Shown one piece after another: positions 23,130 to 35,034 of a DNA stretch of 64,000 bases. Below the pieces are notes generated by a model. The model worked only from the letters and a program-made list of their open reading frames with translations. It was not told the DNA's origin and did no database searches. Both the position numbers and the translations under genes were made by a program. The stretch is from Manis javanica (Eukaryota; Chordata; Mammalia; Pholidota; Manidae). The stretch is from NCBI RefSeq assembly GCF_040802235.1, contig NC_133161.1, positions 105,541,001 to 105,605,000 on the forward strand. The letters are read 5' to 3'. The number at the start of each line of letters is the position of its first letter. Position 1 is the first letter of the stretch.

Positions 23130-24001
23130 ATGAAATGTCAAAACAACATGGTTTAAACCAAAATCTCACAAACCCCAGAAAAAGGGCCAAATGAAACTTA
23201 ACTCACCAATCTTCCTGAAAGAGAATTCAAAATAAAAATTATAAATATGCTTATGGAGGTACAGAACAATATTCAGGAACTCAGGAATGAATTTAAGTCA
23301 GATATACAATCATTAAGAAATTCCATATCTGAAAGGAAACATACAATGGAGGGATCTAAAAGCAGATTAGATGTAGTAAAAGAGAGAGTAAATTGAATAG
23401 AAATTAGAGAAGAGGAATAAAAAGAAGCTGAAGCACAGAGAGAAAAAAGAATCTCTAAGAATGAAAGAAAATTTAAGAGAACTGTGTGACCAATCCAAAT
23501 GGAACAATATTTGCATTATGGGAGTACCAGAAGAAGAGGAAGAGAGAGAAAAAGGGATAGAAAGTGTCCTTGAGGAGGTAATTGCTGAAAACTTTCCCAA
23601 TCTGGGAAAGGAGATAGTCTCTCAGGCCATGGAGGTGCACAGATCTCCCAACACAAGGGACCCAAGGAAGACAACACCAAGACATATAATAATTAAAATG
23701 GCAAAGATCAAGGATAAAGACAGATTTTTTAAGGCAGCTGGAGTGAGAAAAAAGATCACATCAAAGGAAAACCCATCAGGCTATCATCAGACTTCTCAAC
23801 AGAAATATTACAGGCCAGAAGGGAGTGGCATGATATATTTAATAAAATGAAGCAGAGGTCCTTGAACCAAGAATACTCTACTCAGCAAGGTTATCATTTA
23901 AATTTGAAGGAGGGATTAAACAATTTTCAGATAAGGAAAAGCTGAGAGAATTTATCTCCCACAAACCACCTCTACAGTGCATTTTGGAGGGATGCCTATA
24001 G
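23130..24001 (+). pseudogene. L1 ORF1 pseudogene
   Basis: ORF1 encodes the trimeric RNA-binding chaperone that packages L1 RNA. The likely start is the ATG at 23130, but the ninth codon is TAA (23154-23156), and further stops lie in the coiled-coil part. The longest surviving frame, 23461-23850, carries the conserved RRM region: LRELCDQSKWNNICIMGVPE, then EKGIESVLEEVIAENFPNL and HIIIKMAKIKDKDRF. A frame change then leads to the C-terminal domain, recognisable to the TAG at 23999-24001. Length is close to the usual 300-340 codons. It is a dead copy without a complete frame. Confidence 0.9.
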
Positions 24002-24220
24002 ATTGAAGTATTCCTAAGGCTAAATAGATGTCACCCAAGGGATAGACAGAGTACAGAATATGATTCATAACATACAAAGAATGGAGGAGGAAGAAAAAGG
24101 AGGGAAAAAAAGAACCTTTAGGTTGTGTTTATAATAGCATATGAAGTGAGTTAAACTAGACTGTTAAATAGTAAGAGAATTAACCTTGAACCTTTGGTAA
24201 CCACAAATCTGAAGGCTGCA
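24002..24220 (+). other. L1 inter-ORF spacer
   Basis: About 220 bases separate the ORF1 stop from the ORF2 ATG, much longer than the 63 bases of human L1. No open frame spans it. Longer spacers are typical of older or non-primate L1 lineages. Confidence 0.7.
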
Positions 24221-27200
24221 ATGGCAATAAGTACATACCTATCGATAATCACACTAAATGTAAATGCTCTGAATGCATCAATCAAAAGACATAGAGTTAC
24301 AGAATGGATAAAAATACAAGACCCATCTGTATGCTGCCTACAAGAGACTCACTTCAAACCCAAAGTCATACACAGACTGGAAGTGAAGGGATAGAAAAAG
24401 ATATTTCATGAAACTAATAGAGAGAAAAAAGCAGGAGTTGCAGCACTTGTATCAGACAAAATAGACTTCAAAACAAAGAAAGTAATAAGAGACAATGAAC
24501 GACATTACATAATGATAAAAGGCTCAGTCAAACAAGAGAATATAAGTATTATAAATATCTATGAACCCAACACAGGATCACCTACATATGTGAAACAAAT
24601 ACTAACAGAATTAAAGAGGGAAATAGAATGCAATGCATTCATTTGAGTAGACTTCAACACACCACTCACTCCAAAGGACAGATCAATCAGACAGGAAATA
24701 AGTAAAGAGACAGAGGCACTAAACAACACAGTAGAACAAATGGACCTAATGGACATCTACAGAACACTCCATCCAAAAACAACAGGATACACATTCTCTT
24801 CAAGTGCACATGGAACATTTTCAAGAACAGATCATATACTAGGCCACAAAAAAAGCCTTAGTACATTCAAAAATATTGAAATTGTACCAACCAGCTCTCA
24901 GATCACAAAGGTATGAAACTAGAAATAAATTACACAAAGAAAATGAAAAATCCCACAAACACATGGAGGCTTAATAACATGCTCCAAAATAATCAATGGA
25001 TCAATGACCAAATAAAAACAGACATCAAGCAATATATGGAAACAAATGACAAAAATAATTCAACAACACAAAATCTGTGGGATGCAGCAAAGGCTGTGCT
25101 AAGAGGGAAATATTTTGCAATAGAGGCCTACCTCAGGAAAGAACAATTCCAAATGAACAGTATAAACTCACAATTAATGAAACTAGAAAAGGAAGAATAA
25201 GTGAGGCCCAAAGTCAGTAGAAGGAGGGACATAATAAAGATTAAATAAGAAATAAATAAAATTGAGGAGAATGAAACAATAGAAAGAATCAATGAAAGCA
25301 GGATCTGGTTCTTCAAGAAAGTAAACAAAATAGATAAACCCGTAGCCAGACTTATCAAGAAGAAAAGAGAGTCTACACACATAAACAGAATCAGAAATGA
25401 CAAAGGAAAAATCACTACGGACACCACAGAAATACAAAGAATTATGAGAGAATACTATGAAAAATTATATGCTAACAAACTGGGTAACCTAGAAGAAATG
25501 GACAACTTTCTAGAAAAATACAACCTTCCAAGGCTGACCCAGAAAGAAACAGAAAATATGAACAGACCAATTACCAGCAAGGAAATTGAATTGGTAATCA
25601 AAAAACTACCTAACAATAAAACCCATGGACCAGATGGCTTCACCGCCGAATTTTATCAAACATTTAATGAAGACCTAATACCCATCCTCCTTAAAATTTT
25701 CCAAAAAGTAGAAGAGGGAATACTTCCAAACCTCTTCTACAAGGCCAGCATCACTCTAATACCAACACCAGGCAAAAACACCACAAAAAAAGAAAATTAC
25801 AGACCAATATCCCTGATGAACATAGATGCAAAAATACTCAACAAAATATTAGTAAACTGAATTCAAAAATACATTTAAAAAATCATCCACCATGAATCAA
25901 GTAGAATTTATTCCAGGGATACAAGGATGGTACAATATTAGAAAATCCATCAACGTAATCAACCACATCAACAAAAAGGACAAAAACCACATGATTATCT
26001 CCATAGATGCCAAAAAAGCATTTCACAAAATTTAACATCCATTCATGATAAAAACTCCCAAGAAAATGGGTATAGAGGGCATGTACCTCAACATAATAAA
26101 GGCCATATATGACAAACCCACAGCCAACATCATATTTAACAGCAAAGAGCTGAAAGCCTTTCCTTTAAAATCAGGAAGAAGATAAGGATGCCCACTCTCT
26201 CCACTTTTATTCAACATAATTCTAGAGGTCCTCGCCACAGCGATTAGACAATACAAAGAAATAAAAGGCAACCAGATTGGTAAGGAAGAAGACAAACTGT
26301 CACTGTTTGAGAATGACATGATATTATACATAATAAACCCTAAAGATCTAATATCTGATAGTACTCCAAAACTACTAGATCTAATATCTGAATTCAGCAA
26401 ATTTCAGGATACAAAATTAACACACAGAAATCTGTTGCATTCCTATACACTAATGATGAACTAGCAGGAAGAGAAATCAGGAAAAGAATTCCGTTCACAA
26501 TTACATCAAAAAGAATAAAATACCTAGGAATAAACCTAACCAAGGAAGTGAAAGGCCTATACTTTGAAAACTACAAGACACTCATGAGAGAAATTAAAGA
26601 AGATACCAATAAATGGAAACACATCCTGTGCTCATGGATAGGAAGAATTAATATTGTCAAAGTGGCCATCCTTTAACAATATTACCCTGTAGAGGGGTAA
26701 TACCATCTACAGATTCAGTGCAATTCCTATCAAAATACCAACCAAATTTTCAATGAACTAGAGCAAATCGTTCTGAAATTCATATGGAACCACAAACGAC
26801 CCAAAATATCCAAAGCAATCCTGAGAAGGAAGAATAAAGCTGGGGGGGATTATGCCCCCCAACTTCAAGCTCTACTAGAAAAGCACAGTAATCAGGACAA
26901 TTTGGTACTGGCACAAGAATAGAACAATAGTCCAATGGAACAGAGAGCCGAGATATAAACCCAACCATATATGGTCAATTAATATACAATAAAGGAGCCA
27001 TGGACATACAATGGGGAAATGACAGCCTCTTCAACAACTGGTGTTGGCAAAATTGGACAACTACATGCAAGAGAATGAAACTGGATTATTGTTTAAACCC
27101 ATACACAAAAGTAAACTAGAAATGGAGCAAAGACCTGAATGTAAGTCATGAAACCATAAAACTCTTAGAAGATAACATAGGCAAATATCTGAATGTAAAC

Positions 27201-27998
27201 ATGAGCAACTTCTTTCTGAACGCATCTCCTTGAGCAAGGGAAACAAAAGCAAAAATGAACAAATAGGACTACATGAAACTAAAAAGCTTCTGTACAGCAA
27301 AGGACACCATCAACAGAACAAAAAGGCATCCTACAGTATGGGAGAATATATTTGTAAGTGACATATCCAACAAGGGGTTAACATCCAAAATATATAAAGA
27401 ACTCATAAGCCTCAACACCCAAAAAGCAAATAACCCGATTAAAAATGAGCAGAGGATATGAACAGACAATTCTCCAAAGAAGAAATTTAGATGGCCAACA
27501 GGCACATGAAAAGATGCTCCACATTACTAATCATCAGGGGTATGCAAATTAAAACCACAATGAGATATCACCTCACACAAGTAAGGATGGCCAGCATCGA
27601 AAAGACTTAGAACAACATGCTGGCGATGATGCGGAGAAAGGGGAATCCTCCTACACTGCTGGTGGGAATGTAAGGTAGTTCAACCATTGTGGAAAGCAAT
27701 ATGGAGGTTCCTCAAAAAACTAAAAATAAAAATGCCATTTGACCCGGGAATCCCACTCCTTGGAAACCCAAAGAATACAAGTTCTCAAATTCAAAAAGAC
27801 ATATGTACCCCTATGTTTATCACAGCACTTTTTACAATAGCCAAGAAATGGAAGCAACCTAAGTGTCCATCAGTAGATGAATGGGTAAAGAAGAGGTGGT
27901 ACATATACACAATGGAATACTATTCAACCACAAGAAAGAAACAAATCCTACCATTTGCAATAACATGGAAGGAGCTGCAGGATATTATGCTCAGTTAA
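24221..27998 (+). pseudogene. L1 ORF2 pseudogene (endonuclease and RT)
   Basis: ORF2 supplies the nicking endonuclease and reverse transcriptase for target-primed integration. The ATG at 24221 opens the AP-type endonuclease: LNVNALN and CCLQETHF keep the catalytic Asn and Glu, and DFNTP follows a TGA at 24644-24646. Further stops end frames at 25200, 25860 and 26034. The RT fingers are visible at 25444-25860 ([29 protein letters not shown]). Motif C, normally Phe-Ala-Asp-Asp, reads Phe-Glu-Asn-Asp at 26306-26317, so the first catalytic aspartate is lost. The C-terminal part is open at 27687-27998 (MWKAIWRFLKKLKIKMPFDP to IMLS) and stops at the TAA 27996-27998. Length is normal, about 1260 codons. 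Confidence 0.93.
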
Positions 27999-28412
27999 AT
28001 AAGCCAGGCGGAGAAAGACAAGTGCCAAATGATTTCACCCATTTGTGGAGTATAACAATGAAGCAAACAGGAAGGAACAAAACAGCAGCAGACTCACAGA
28101 CTCCAAGAAGGATCTAGTGGTTACCAAAGGGGAGGGGTGTGGGAGGGCAGGTGGGGAGGGAGGGGGAAGGGGGTTGAGGGGTATTATGTTTAGTACACAT
28201 GGTGTGAGGGGTCACGGGAAAAACAGTGTAGCACAGAGAAGGCAAATAGTGAATCTATGGCATCTTACTACACTGATGGACAGTGACTGCAATGGGGTAT
28301 GGGGAGGGGCTTGATAATATGGGTAAATGTAGTAACCACATTGTTTTTTCATGCAAAACCTTCATAAGAGTGTATATGAATAATACCTTAATAAAAAAAT
28401 TTTAAAAATAAA
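27999..28412 (+). other. L1 3' UTR with G-rich tract and A-rich tail
   Basis: It contains a strongly G-rich tract at 28129-28181 with at least eight runs of three or more Gs, then CTGATGGACAGTGACTGC and the A-rich end. A G-rich polypurine tract in the 3' UTR is a general L1 trait and can form G-quadruplexes. Confidence 0.8.
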
Positions 28413-28424
28413 ACTCAAGGTAAC

Positions 28425-29265
28425 CATAGATTCAGTGAAGAGTTTTTACATACAGTACACAGCCCATGAAAAAAAATGATAAATTGAACTGCACTAAAAT
28501 TAAAATTCTCTGTTCCATGAAAGACACTGTTATAAACAATTGTAAAGACAAACCACAGACTATGAGATAGTATTTGTAAAACACATTTTTAACAAAGGAC
28601 TTGTATCCAAATACATAAAGATGGCTTAAAACTTAATAATAAGAAAACAAATAGCCCATTTCAAAAATGGGCAAAGATCTGAGCAGACACATCAGCCAAA
28701 AGCAACAAAACACCCTGACAGCAGCTAAGCATGTGACAAGGTACCCCACATCTAAAGTCACTGGGGTGATTCTAAACTGAAACAAGAAATACAACCACTG
28801 CACACCTATTAAGACAGCTAAACTCCAACACACCAGCAACATTGAATGCTAGTGAGAATATAGGGCAGCAGAAACTCTTATTCATTGCTGGTGGGAATTC
28901 ACAACAGCCACTTCAGAAGACAGTTTGACAGTTTCTTACATAATAAATATTGTCTTACTACATGTGTCAGCAATCACCCTCCTAACTATATGCCCGTAAG
29001 TTGAAAACTTTGTCCATACAAAAACCTGCCCATGAATGTGTGCAGCACCTTTATCTGTAATTGTCAAAAACCGGAAGGGACCAAGCTGTGCCTCCTGACA
29101 TGGATGGGTGAATATTTGTGGTGCATCACACAAATGAACGTTGTTAAAAAAAGGGAAAACTGAGAGAGAAGCAAGAGAAAGTATATCTTCGCTTGCTGTA
29201 CCATCTGCTCAATTTTTTGTACACCTTAAAGTTTCCTTAAAAATAAATTTATTTAAAAGAAAAAG
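28425..29265 (+). mobile_element. Old L1 ORF2 3' portion (plus)
   Basis: GATAAATTGAACTGCACTAA, TTGTATCCAAATACATAAAG, CATTGCTGGTGGGAATTC and a terminal TTGTACACCTTAAAG are the C-terminal ORF2 and 3' UTR of an old L1. It is more diverged than the L1 directly upstream. Frames are short and broken. Confidence 0.8.
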
Positions 29266-29560
29266 GTGATTAAGTTACTTTAAAATATGTCAACATAGTT
29301 TATTATGTTTCAGAAAAGGAGATATTCTGATTACAGACTGATACAGCTTGCCTGAGGTCAAATATTTTGATAGGGTTGCAATAATCACACTACTATTATT
29401 TGTGTGTCTTTAAAATCCCATGGCAATGTTACTAATTGAGTCAGGAGGTCAGTATCCTCAACTGAAACTCAAGCCAAACAGCAATTAACTCTTCACACAC
29501 CAAGATGCAAAAGATACATTAAAAACTTACACTACTTTAAAAAATTGTGGTGATAATTAT
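29266..29560. other. Unassigned spacer
   Basis: No clear repeat call between the old L1 and its partial second copy. Confidence 0.35.
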
Positions 29561-29712
29561 GCAGAGAAAAACTGCAATACAAATGGTAGTGAAGAAGCAG
29601 CAACAGAAACTCTCGTTCATTGCTGGTGGGAATTCACAACAGCCACTTCCAAAGACAGTTTAACTGTTTCTTACATAATAAATATAGTCTTACTATATGA
29701 TCCAGCATCATG
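29561..29712 (+). repeat. Second copy of an old L1 ORF2 piece
   Basis: 29597-29710 repeats 28865-28976 with roughly 85-90 percent identity by eye. Both copies share GGGAATTCACAACAGCCACT, where other L1s carry an extra ten or so bases, and TTACATAATAAATAT. This indicates local duplication or insertion of the same variant L1. Confidence 0.7.
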
Positions 29713-30740
29713 AGCACTTCTCACCAGTCATAGTTTGGAATTCCTTTGCTGTAAGATTTCTCTTCACTTGCATCTAAAATACAAAAATTTGAAGAAGTGA
29801 ATCACAGATCTTTGGGTAGAAGCCAGTGGTATACTCCACACACCCCCATGAGCGGGATCTCTATATGCCCAGTAGCAGTATAAGCTCTTGTCTAGAATAG
29901 AAATACAATGCTTGTAGTATATAAAGGGAAAGGAAGGGAAGGAGGAAAGAAAAAGAAATACGAGGAAGGAATGAAGATGCACTAATGAGGATGTCTCTGC
30001 AGAAGCCTGAATTCATTGGTCTAAGCTTGATGGAGGTCTGAGCATTTTAACTCCTTGTGCACATCACCAGCCTTTGGACAGTCCAGGAACATTGGGGAAT
30101 CATAAAATAGTCGAACTCTTCTGTATTCAACTTTTGTTTCACATGTCTGAGAGTATATTGGAAGTGTTAGATGCACAATTGGTTGCCTTGAAACTGAGCT
30201 CCTTTCTGCCACCGCTTCATGAAGGTTTTTTTTTAAAGCATCTACTTTGTGTATATATTGGTTCAGTGACAGTTCTGAACAAGGCTGACATGTGAAATAT
30301 CTTATTATGCTAAGACAGTGATGCCTTATTTTTTTTTCATGACAGCCTCATTTCACTTTTTAATTGGCAGCAACAGTATATGTTTTCCCTACACCTCAGC
30401 CCAGACACAGGCATGTTCCCAGCACGGCTGCAGTGGTCAGCACTCCTTTGCTGTCAGTGATCATTTAAGTCTGCTGTGATGCATCCTTGCATCTTCTTAT
30501 CCATGGTTTGGGGGTAGTGAATGAAAGTGATTTGTACAATCTCCTAAAATCACACCTAACTGTAGAGACATTAAGTATGCTTTCCAATGAGAGTGACACA
30601 TCTTTGTGTGTTGTATATCAGTTCGATCATATTTCTTCTTACTCTTCAGGGAGTGAGAAGGAGAAGGTGGAGAAGAGAAACTCATAAGCTTGAGAAGAAT
30701 CATTTTTGGGAATTGGGAAATAAGTTGTAAACAAAATTGT
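29713..30740. other. Unassigned stretch with GA-rich run
   Basis: A polypurine run (AAGGGAAAGGAAGGGAAGG, then AAAGAAAAAG) lies at about 29922-29960. No other repeat is recognised. Frames up to 73 codons appear to be chance. Confidence 0.45.
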
Positions 30741-30756
30741 AAAGAATATCTCTTGG
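30741..30756. repeat. Left target-site duplication of L1
   Basis: AAAGAATATCTCTTGG pairs with AAAGAATATGCTCTTGG at 31533-31549; the copies differ by one inserted G. Confidence 0.88.
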
Positions 30757-31532
30757 AAAGGGGAACCCTCCTACACTGCTGGTGGGAATGTAAACTAGTT
30801 CAACCATTGTGGAAAGCAGTATGGAGGTTCCTCAAAATGCTCAGAATAGAAATACCATTTGACCTAGGAATTCCACTTCTAGGAATTTACCCTAAGAATG
30901 CAGCACTCCAGTTTGAAAAAGACAGATGCACCCCTATGTTTATCACTGCACTGTTTACAATAGCCAAGAAATGGAAACAACCTAAGTGTCCATCAGTAGA
31001 TGAATGAATAAAGAAGATGTGGTACATATACACAATGGAATATTACTCAGCCATAAGAAAAAAACAGATCCTACCATTCGCAACAACATGGATGGAGCTA
31101 GAGGGTATTATGCTCAGTGAAATAAGCCAGGCGGAGAAAGACAAGTACCAAATGATTTCGCTCATCTGTGGAGTATAAGAACAAAGAAAAACTGAAGGAA
31201 CAATACAGCAGCAGAAGCACAGAACCCAAGAATGGACTAACAGTTACCAAAGGGAAAGGAACTGGGGAGGATGGGTGGGAAGGGAGGGATAAGGGCGGCA
31301 AAAAAGAAATGGGGCACTACGATTAGCATGTATAGTTGAGGGGTGCACAGGGAGGGCTGCACAACACAGAGAAGACAAGTAGTGATTTTACAGCATCTTA
31401 CTACACTGATGGACAGTGACTGTGAAGGGGTATGTGGTGGGCAGACTTGGTGAAGGGGGGAGCCTAGTAAACATAATGTCCTTCATGTAATTGTAGATTA
31501 ATGATACCATAATTAAAAAATAAATAAAATAA
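30757..31532 (+). mobile_element. 5'-truncated LINE-1 (plus) with TSDs
   Basis: Starts inside the ORF2 C-terminus (GGGAACCCTCCTACACTG), runs through the ORF2 end, a G-rich 3' UTR (31262-31296) and an A-rich tail (AATTAAAAAATAAATAAAAT). The frame 30690-31007 is still open over much of the ORF2 tail (PLWKAVWRFLKMLRIEIPFD), ending TGA just after PKCPSVDE. Flanking 16-17-bp duplications are nearly identical, so this is among the youngest insertions in the window. The 5' truncation is the normal outcome of target-primed reverse transcription. Confidence 0.95.
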
Positions 31533-31549
31533 AAAGAATATGCTCTTGG
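31533..31549. repeat. Right target-site duplication of L1
   Basis: AAAGAATATGCTCTTGG follows the A-rich tail directly and matches 30741-30756 except for one extra base. Confidence 0.88.
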
Positions 31550-32826
31550 CACTGGACAAGAAAGTAGATGAACCATCTTGAAGCATTATAAAAAGAATTG
31601 AATACAAAAAAATCTCTAAAAACAAAGTACTAATTACATCAATAATTTGAGAACTAGGAGAGAGAACCTTACTGATGAAAGCACCAAACTCAGAGCAACA
31701 CTAAACACTGAGCTGGACGCTGATGCGCTGTTACTCAGCGCAGGTCCAGCCCGATTTTCCCCCAATATTCAGTACAGAAGGTTAAGATTGAATAACTTTA
31801 TGAACTATTACCACAAGGCATTAGTTTATATATATTTTATATTTACACATTTATTGTAAATATCTAATAAATTAAGGAATATGCACACCATGATGATTAT
31901 ATTCAAACTACATATTCAAAATAGTTTGGAAACTTTTAAAGTCACTTAATTTGTTGATCCAGTTGGAAGCAAGTGAATGCATTCAATGAACACACAGTAT
32001 TACTTTGCTCAAAACTTTTCTCTCATTTGCCAATAGAGCACAAATTACAGAAAAGGGCAGTTGGAAGTCTCTGAGACCTGAATTCACTATCTCAGTTCCA
32101 TCCCATAAAGATTCCCCCCAGATACTCTCTGCTCCAGCCAAAACCTTATTCATTGCCCCCCAACACTCTAAGATCCACAAACACATCACTCAAATCTCAG
32201 AGCTACACACCTCGGGCTATTTCTAAATTGTCTCTCCCCAAATGACACCTGCCCATCCTATTCTTTTCAAGAAGTGGCAGATCTTACGGGAAAGTGTTAA
32301 ATGTCCATACATCCCTCATCACCCAAAATACCATAAGACTGTGATCAATTACACACCCAGAGAAGTGTTTCAACCCAGGAAATAAGTACAAATAGTAATA
32401 CTAAAAGTTACCTTTGCACTCTGTAAAGGAGTGCAGAGAGCATTAAGAGTCAGGAAAAAGAACTAATAAAACTTAGCTAAACCTTAACAGCAGACCATTC
32501 CGGAATAGTAAGAGATTCAATGTCTAAACTTAGAGAGAGACCAGATCAAAGGAAGAGAGAGCAAGAGGCCAGCCAAGGGCTATTTGAATCCTAGTTTACT
32601 AAATCCCCATGGTTTACAACCCTGATATCCACCCTGGCAGGGCCCTTGCTTATTTTTATACTGCTTCTCACTTTAGGTCCCTGTATCTTAAACCGGCTAA
32701 TAGCCTTTGTTAGGGAAAGAGTGAGTGCTGTTCAGGTGCTAATGCTGAAACTGCAGTATCATTCACTCACACAGCAGGAAGAAACAAACATTCCATGATT
32801 GGAATGGTCAAAGGAAAGTGGGGAAA
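31550..32826. other. Unassigned stretch
   Basis: No recognised repeat. Some CpG and GC-richer text near 31710-31760. The last 350 bases before the LTR could be degraded retroviral internal sequence, but nothing in them shows that. Confidence 0.4.
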
Positions 32827-33343
32827 TGTAGAATCTAAGCATTAGTAAGATTAGTAAATTAGCATAAGCATAGCCATCTTAGAAACCTAGAAACCATTTT
32901 CTGAGAGTGTGACTCAGAGGAAAAAAAAAAAAAAAACCCTGGGCCTGGGTAAGGCCTTGAAAAACAAGTTAATCATGAGCACCAGGTGGTGGGCAGCTGT
33001 GACCCTTGGTCAGCTAACCTTGGTCAGTTAATCTTACATACCAAGCTTATCGTGCAGAACCTCCCTAACCATTGAGGAGTAGTCTTACCCTGCCCTTGCT
33101 TAACCCCAGGATATATGTCTTGCAAGAATAATGTATAGTTATAGAAAATTGCTATGAGTTAAGTGCTTTGAAATTGCTATATAAACCCTTGGCTCTGAGT
33201 GCTCGGGGTCCTTGTTGAGACCTGCTGCATCGGGCTGACTTGGACCTCAGCTAGCTAGCTGAATAAAGACTTTGCTTGAATTTACATCTCTATGCCTGTG
33301 TAGTTTGTTCTCTGGGGAAGCCTCGGAAGCCTGGACCCTAACA
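32827..33343 (+). mobile_element. LTR of an endogenous retrovirus (plus)
   Basis: The segment has promoter and poly(A) landmarks of an LTR in order: TATATAAACC at 33177-33186, then CTCGGGGTCCTTGTTGAG, AATAAA at 33262-33267, a T/G-rich tail and an end CTGGACCCTAACA. Starting at TGTAGAATC (32827) it is 517 bp with TG/CA ends and similar termini. No target duplication fits these edges. An alternative left edge is 32902 (TGAGAGTG), since CCATTTTC precedes it and recurs at 33348-33355. A run of about 16 A lies at 32921. No gag, pol or env text adjoins it, so it is a solo LTR. Class I is likely but unproven. Confidence 0.75.
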
Positions 33344-35034
33344 TACTCCATTTTCAGCATTTTTATCCGTCTTGTCACTTTCCCCTGGTAGCCGGTCGGC
33401 TCCGGCCCTTGCCTGCCTTCCCTACTTTCTGTTCATCATATTCACTACCTGAAACTTCAAATATCCCTCTGGGTTTGTACATAAAGTATTCCTGTTATTT
33501 GGTGTGTTTCACTTTAGGCCTCTCATTTAAGACAGACTTCAGGGAATTTAAAGAACGTGGCCAAGACAGTGTGCAAGATGGGAAAAGACAAGACTCTAAC
33601 ACACACTGTTTCCTAAACTGGTGTCTTTTCTCCCATATCCTGCTCCTTTCTACAAAAATGATGCCTTTCACCAGAGAAGTGCATGCCTACAATTAGCCAC
33701 TTCACCTAACTGGTCCCCAATTTCCTCATCGGTCATTGGGAACTATGAGTGCCACCCTGCCTCTCTCACAGGCAGCCCGCAGGAAGCAAAAGAGAGAATG
33801 TATGTGAAGGAGTTTCTGAAGTGTTAATAAAAATTTAAAAGTCTTATTTTATTATCTTCATGTAGAAGACAGTTGAAGAGCACTGGGATTAAAAATACCA
33901 GGTTTAACCTCTTACTACCCAGGTCCCTACTAAAGACTGAATCAAGATTTGAATTAAACTGATGTCTGAATCTCGCTTTCCAATATCTAATTAAAATAGC
34001 CTTTAAGAATATCAAAAGAAGCACCGAGCTTGCAAAAGACTAAGTGTTTAGGAATTCTTAGAAACATGTTTCCTAAGAGTACAGTGTCTTAGGATTTTGA
34101 ATAAGGAAACCAACTGTGCGAGATTAAATTGAAGCCTCAATAGGAATTTCCAACATAACACCTATGAAGATGGATGAAAACAATTTCCATTTCTAAAGCC
34201 TAAGATTGACAATCATTGCCAGAATTTGCTAGGATTTTATATCAGCTGTAACATCAACAAAGCTAGGTGTAAAGCTGCCCTGGGGGTCTGCCACACTGAC
34301 ACAGCAATCACTGGACCCCCACCCCTCCCTGTGCAGCTCTTAGGAAAGGGCAGAGGGTGTTCTGCTGAGCTGTGTCTGCTTGGAAAGTGCCCAGAGAACT
34401 CTCCATCCCGAGTGGGAGGACTCAAGCAGGAGAAGACATCAGAGTCCTGTCCCAGCAATCTGGGAGCCGAGGGTTGTCATCTCTGCCACTATCAGTTCAG
34501 TGTCAAAAACAAGCCAGGTGTCAGTGGAGGGCAGAGTGATCTCATTTCAGTCCAGCAGAACCAACACCAAATGAATCCCTGGATGCTTATGTAGGGGTTC
34601 TGCTTGTGCAGCTGCGGGCTGGAGCTGGGAACTCACCAGGAACCAGGGTGGTTCCCGTAGCCTGAGAGCCAACAGCCGGCCTTGGTAGGGCCCTATCAGT
34701 TCAGATTCTACCAAGAGAAAAACTCAGGTACAAATAAATTTTAAAAACAATCCAACCAAAAGCAGTCATCTTTAATGAAGAGAGTTCATACTGTTCACAA
34801 AAATCAATCATATGCTTATGTTATTGGAATGTTTAAAGTAAATATAATATATAAATTCTTAAATTATTTGTAACCACTTCTAATAGTCTACTTTAAAATA
34901 AATGACCTCAACCTTAGGAAAAATGATCTATGTATTAGTTCAATTGTTATGTAAAAAGACATTGAGGAGTTTGTAACATCATGGAAAAGATCATTGAAAA
35001 ATATCAAAATGTGAAATTTTATGAAAAACGTGAT
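33344..35034. other. Unassigned stretch
   Basis: No recognised repeat. A GC-richer block at 34250-34700 leaves 122 codons open on the plus strand (34226-34594) and 73 on the minus. There are no motifs, signal peptide or splice context, so I do not call a gene. Confidence 0.4.

Larger units (their letters stand above)
22174..28412 (+). mobile_element. Near full-length LINE-1 (plus), inactive
   Basis: All L1 parts are present in order: a 5' UTR starting with GGGAGATTCAAGATGGC, ORF1, a spacer of about 220 bases, ORF2 with endonuclease and reverse transcriptase, a G-rich 3' UTR and an A-rich tail ending TTAATAAAAAAATTTTAAAA. The length of about 6.2 kb is that of a complete L1. Both ORFs carry several stops and the RT active site is changed, so it is long dead. 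It abuts an older L1 on its right side. Target-site duplications were not resolved. The 3' UTR differs from that of the truncated L1 at 30757, so two subfamilies are present. Confidence 0.95.

Noticed and set aside
26032-26400. 122-codon minus-strand frame
   Set aside because: Antisense shadow of the L1 reverse-transcriptase domain.
22150-28440. Target-site duplication for the near full-length L1
   Set aside because: Only A-rich similarity (CTCAATAAAAAAC versus AAATAAAACTCAAGG) is present, which the A-rich tail explains.
34226-34594. 122-codon plus-strand frame in a GC-richer block
   Set aside because: No recognisable domain, and overlapping frames are open on the opposite strand. I saw no splice or promoter structure.
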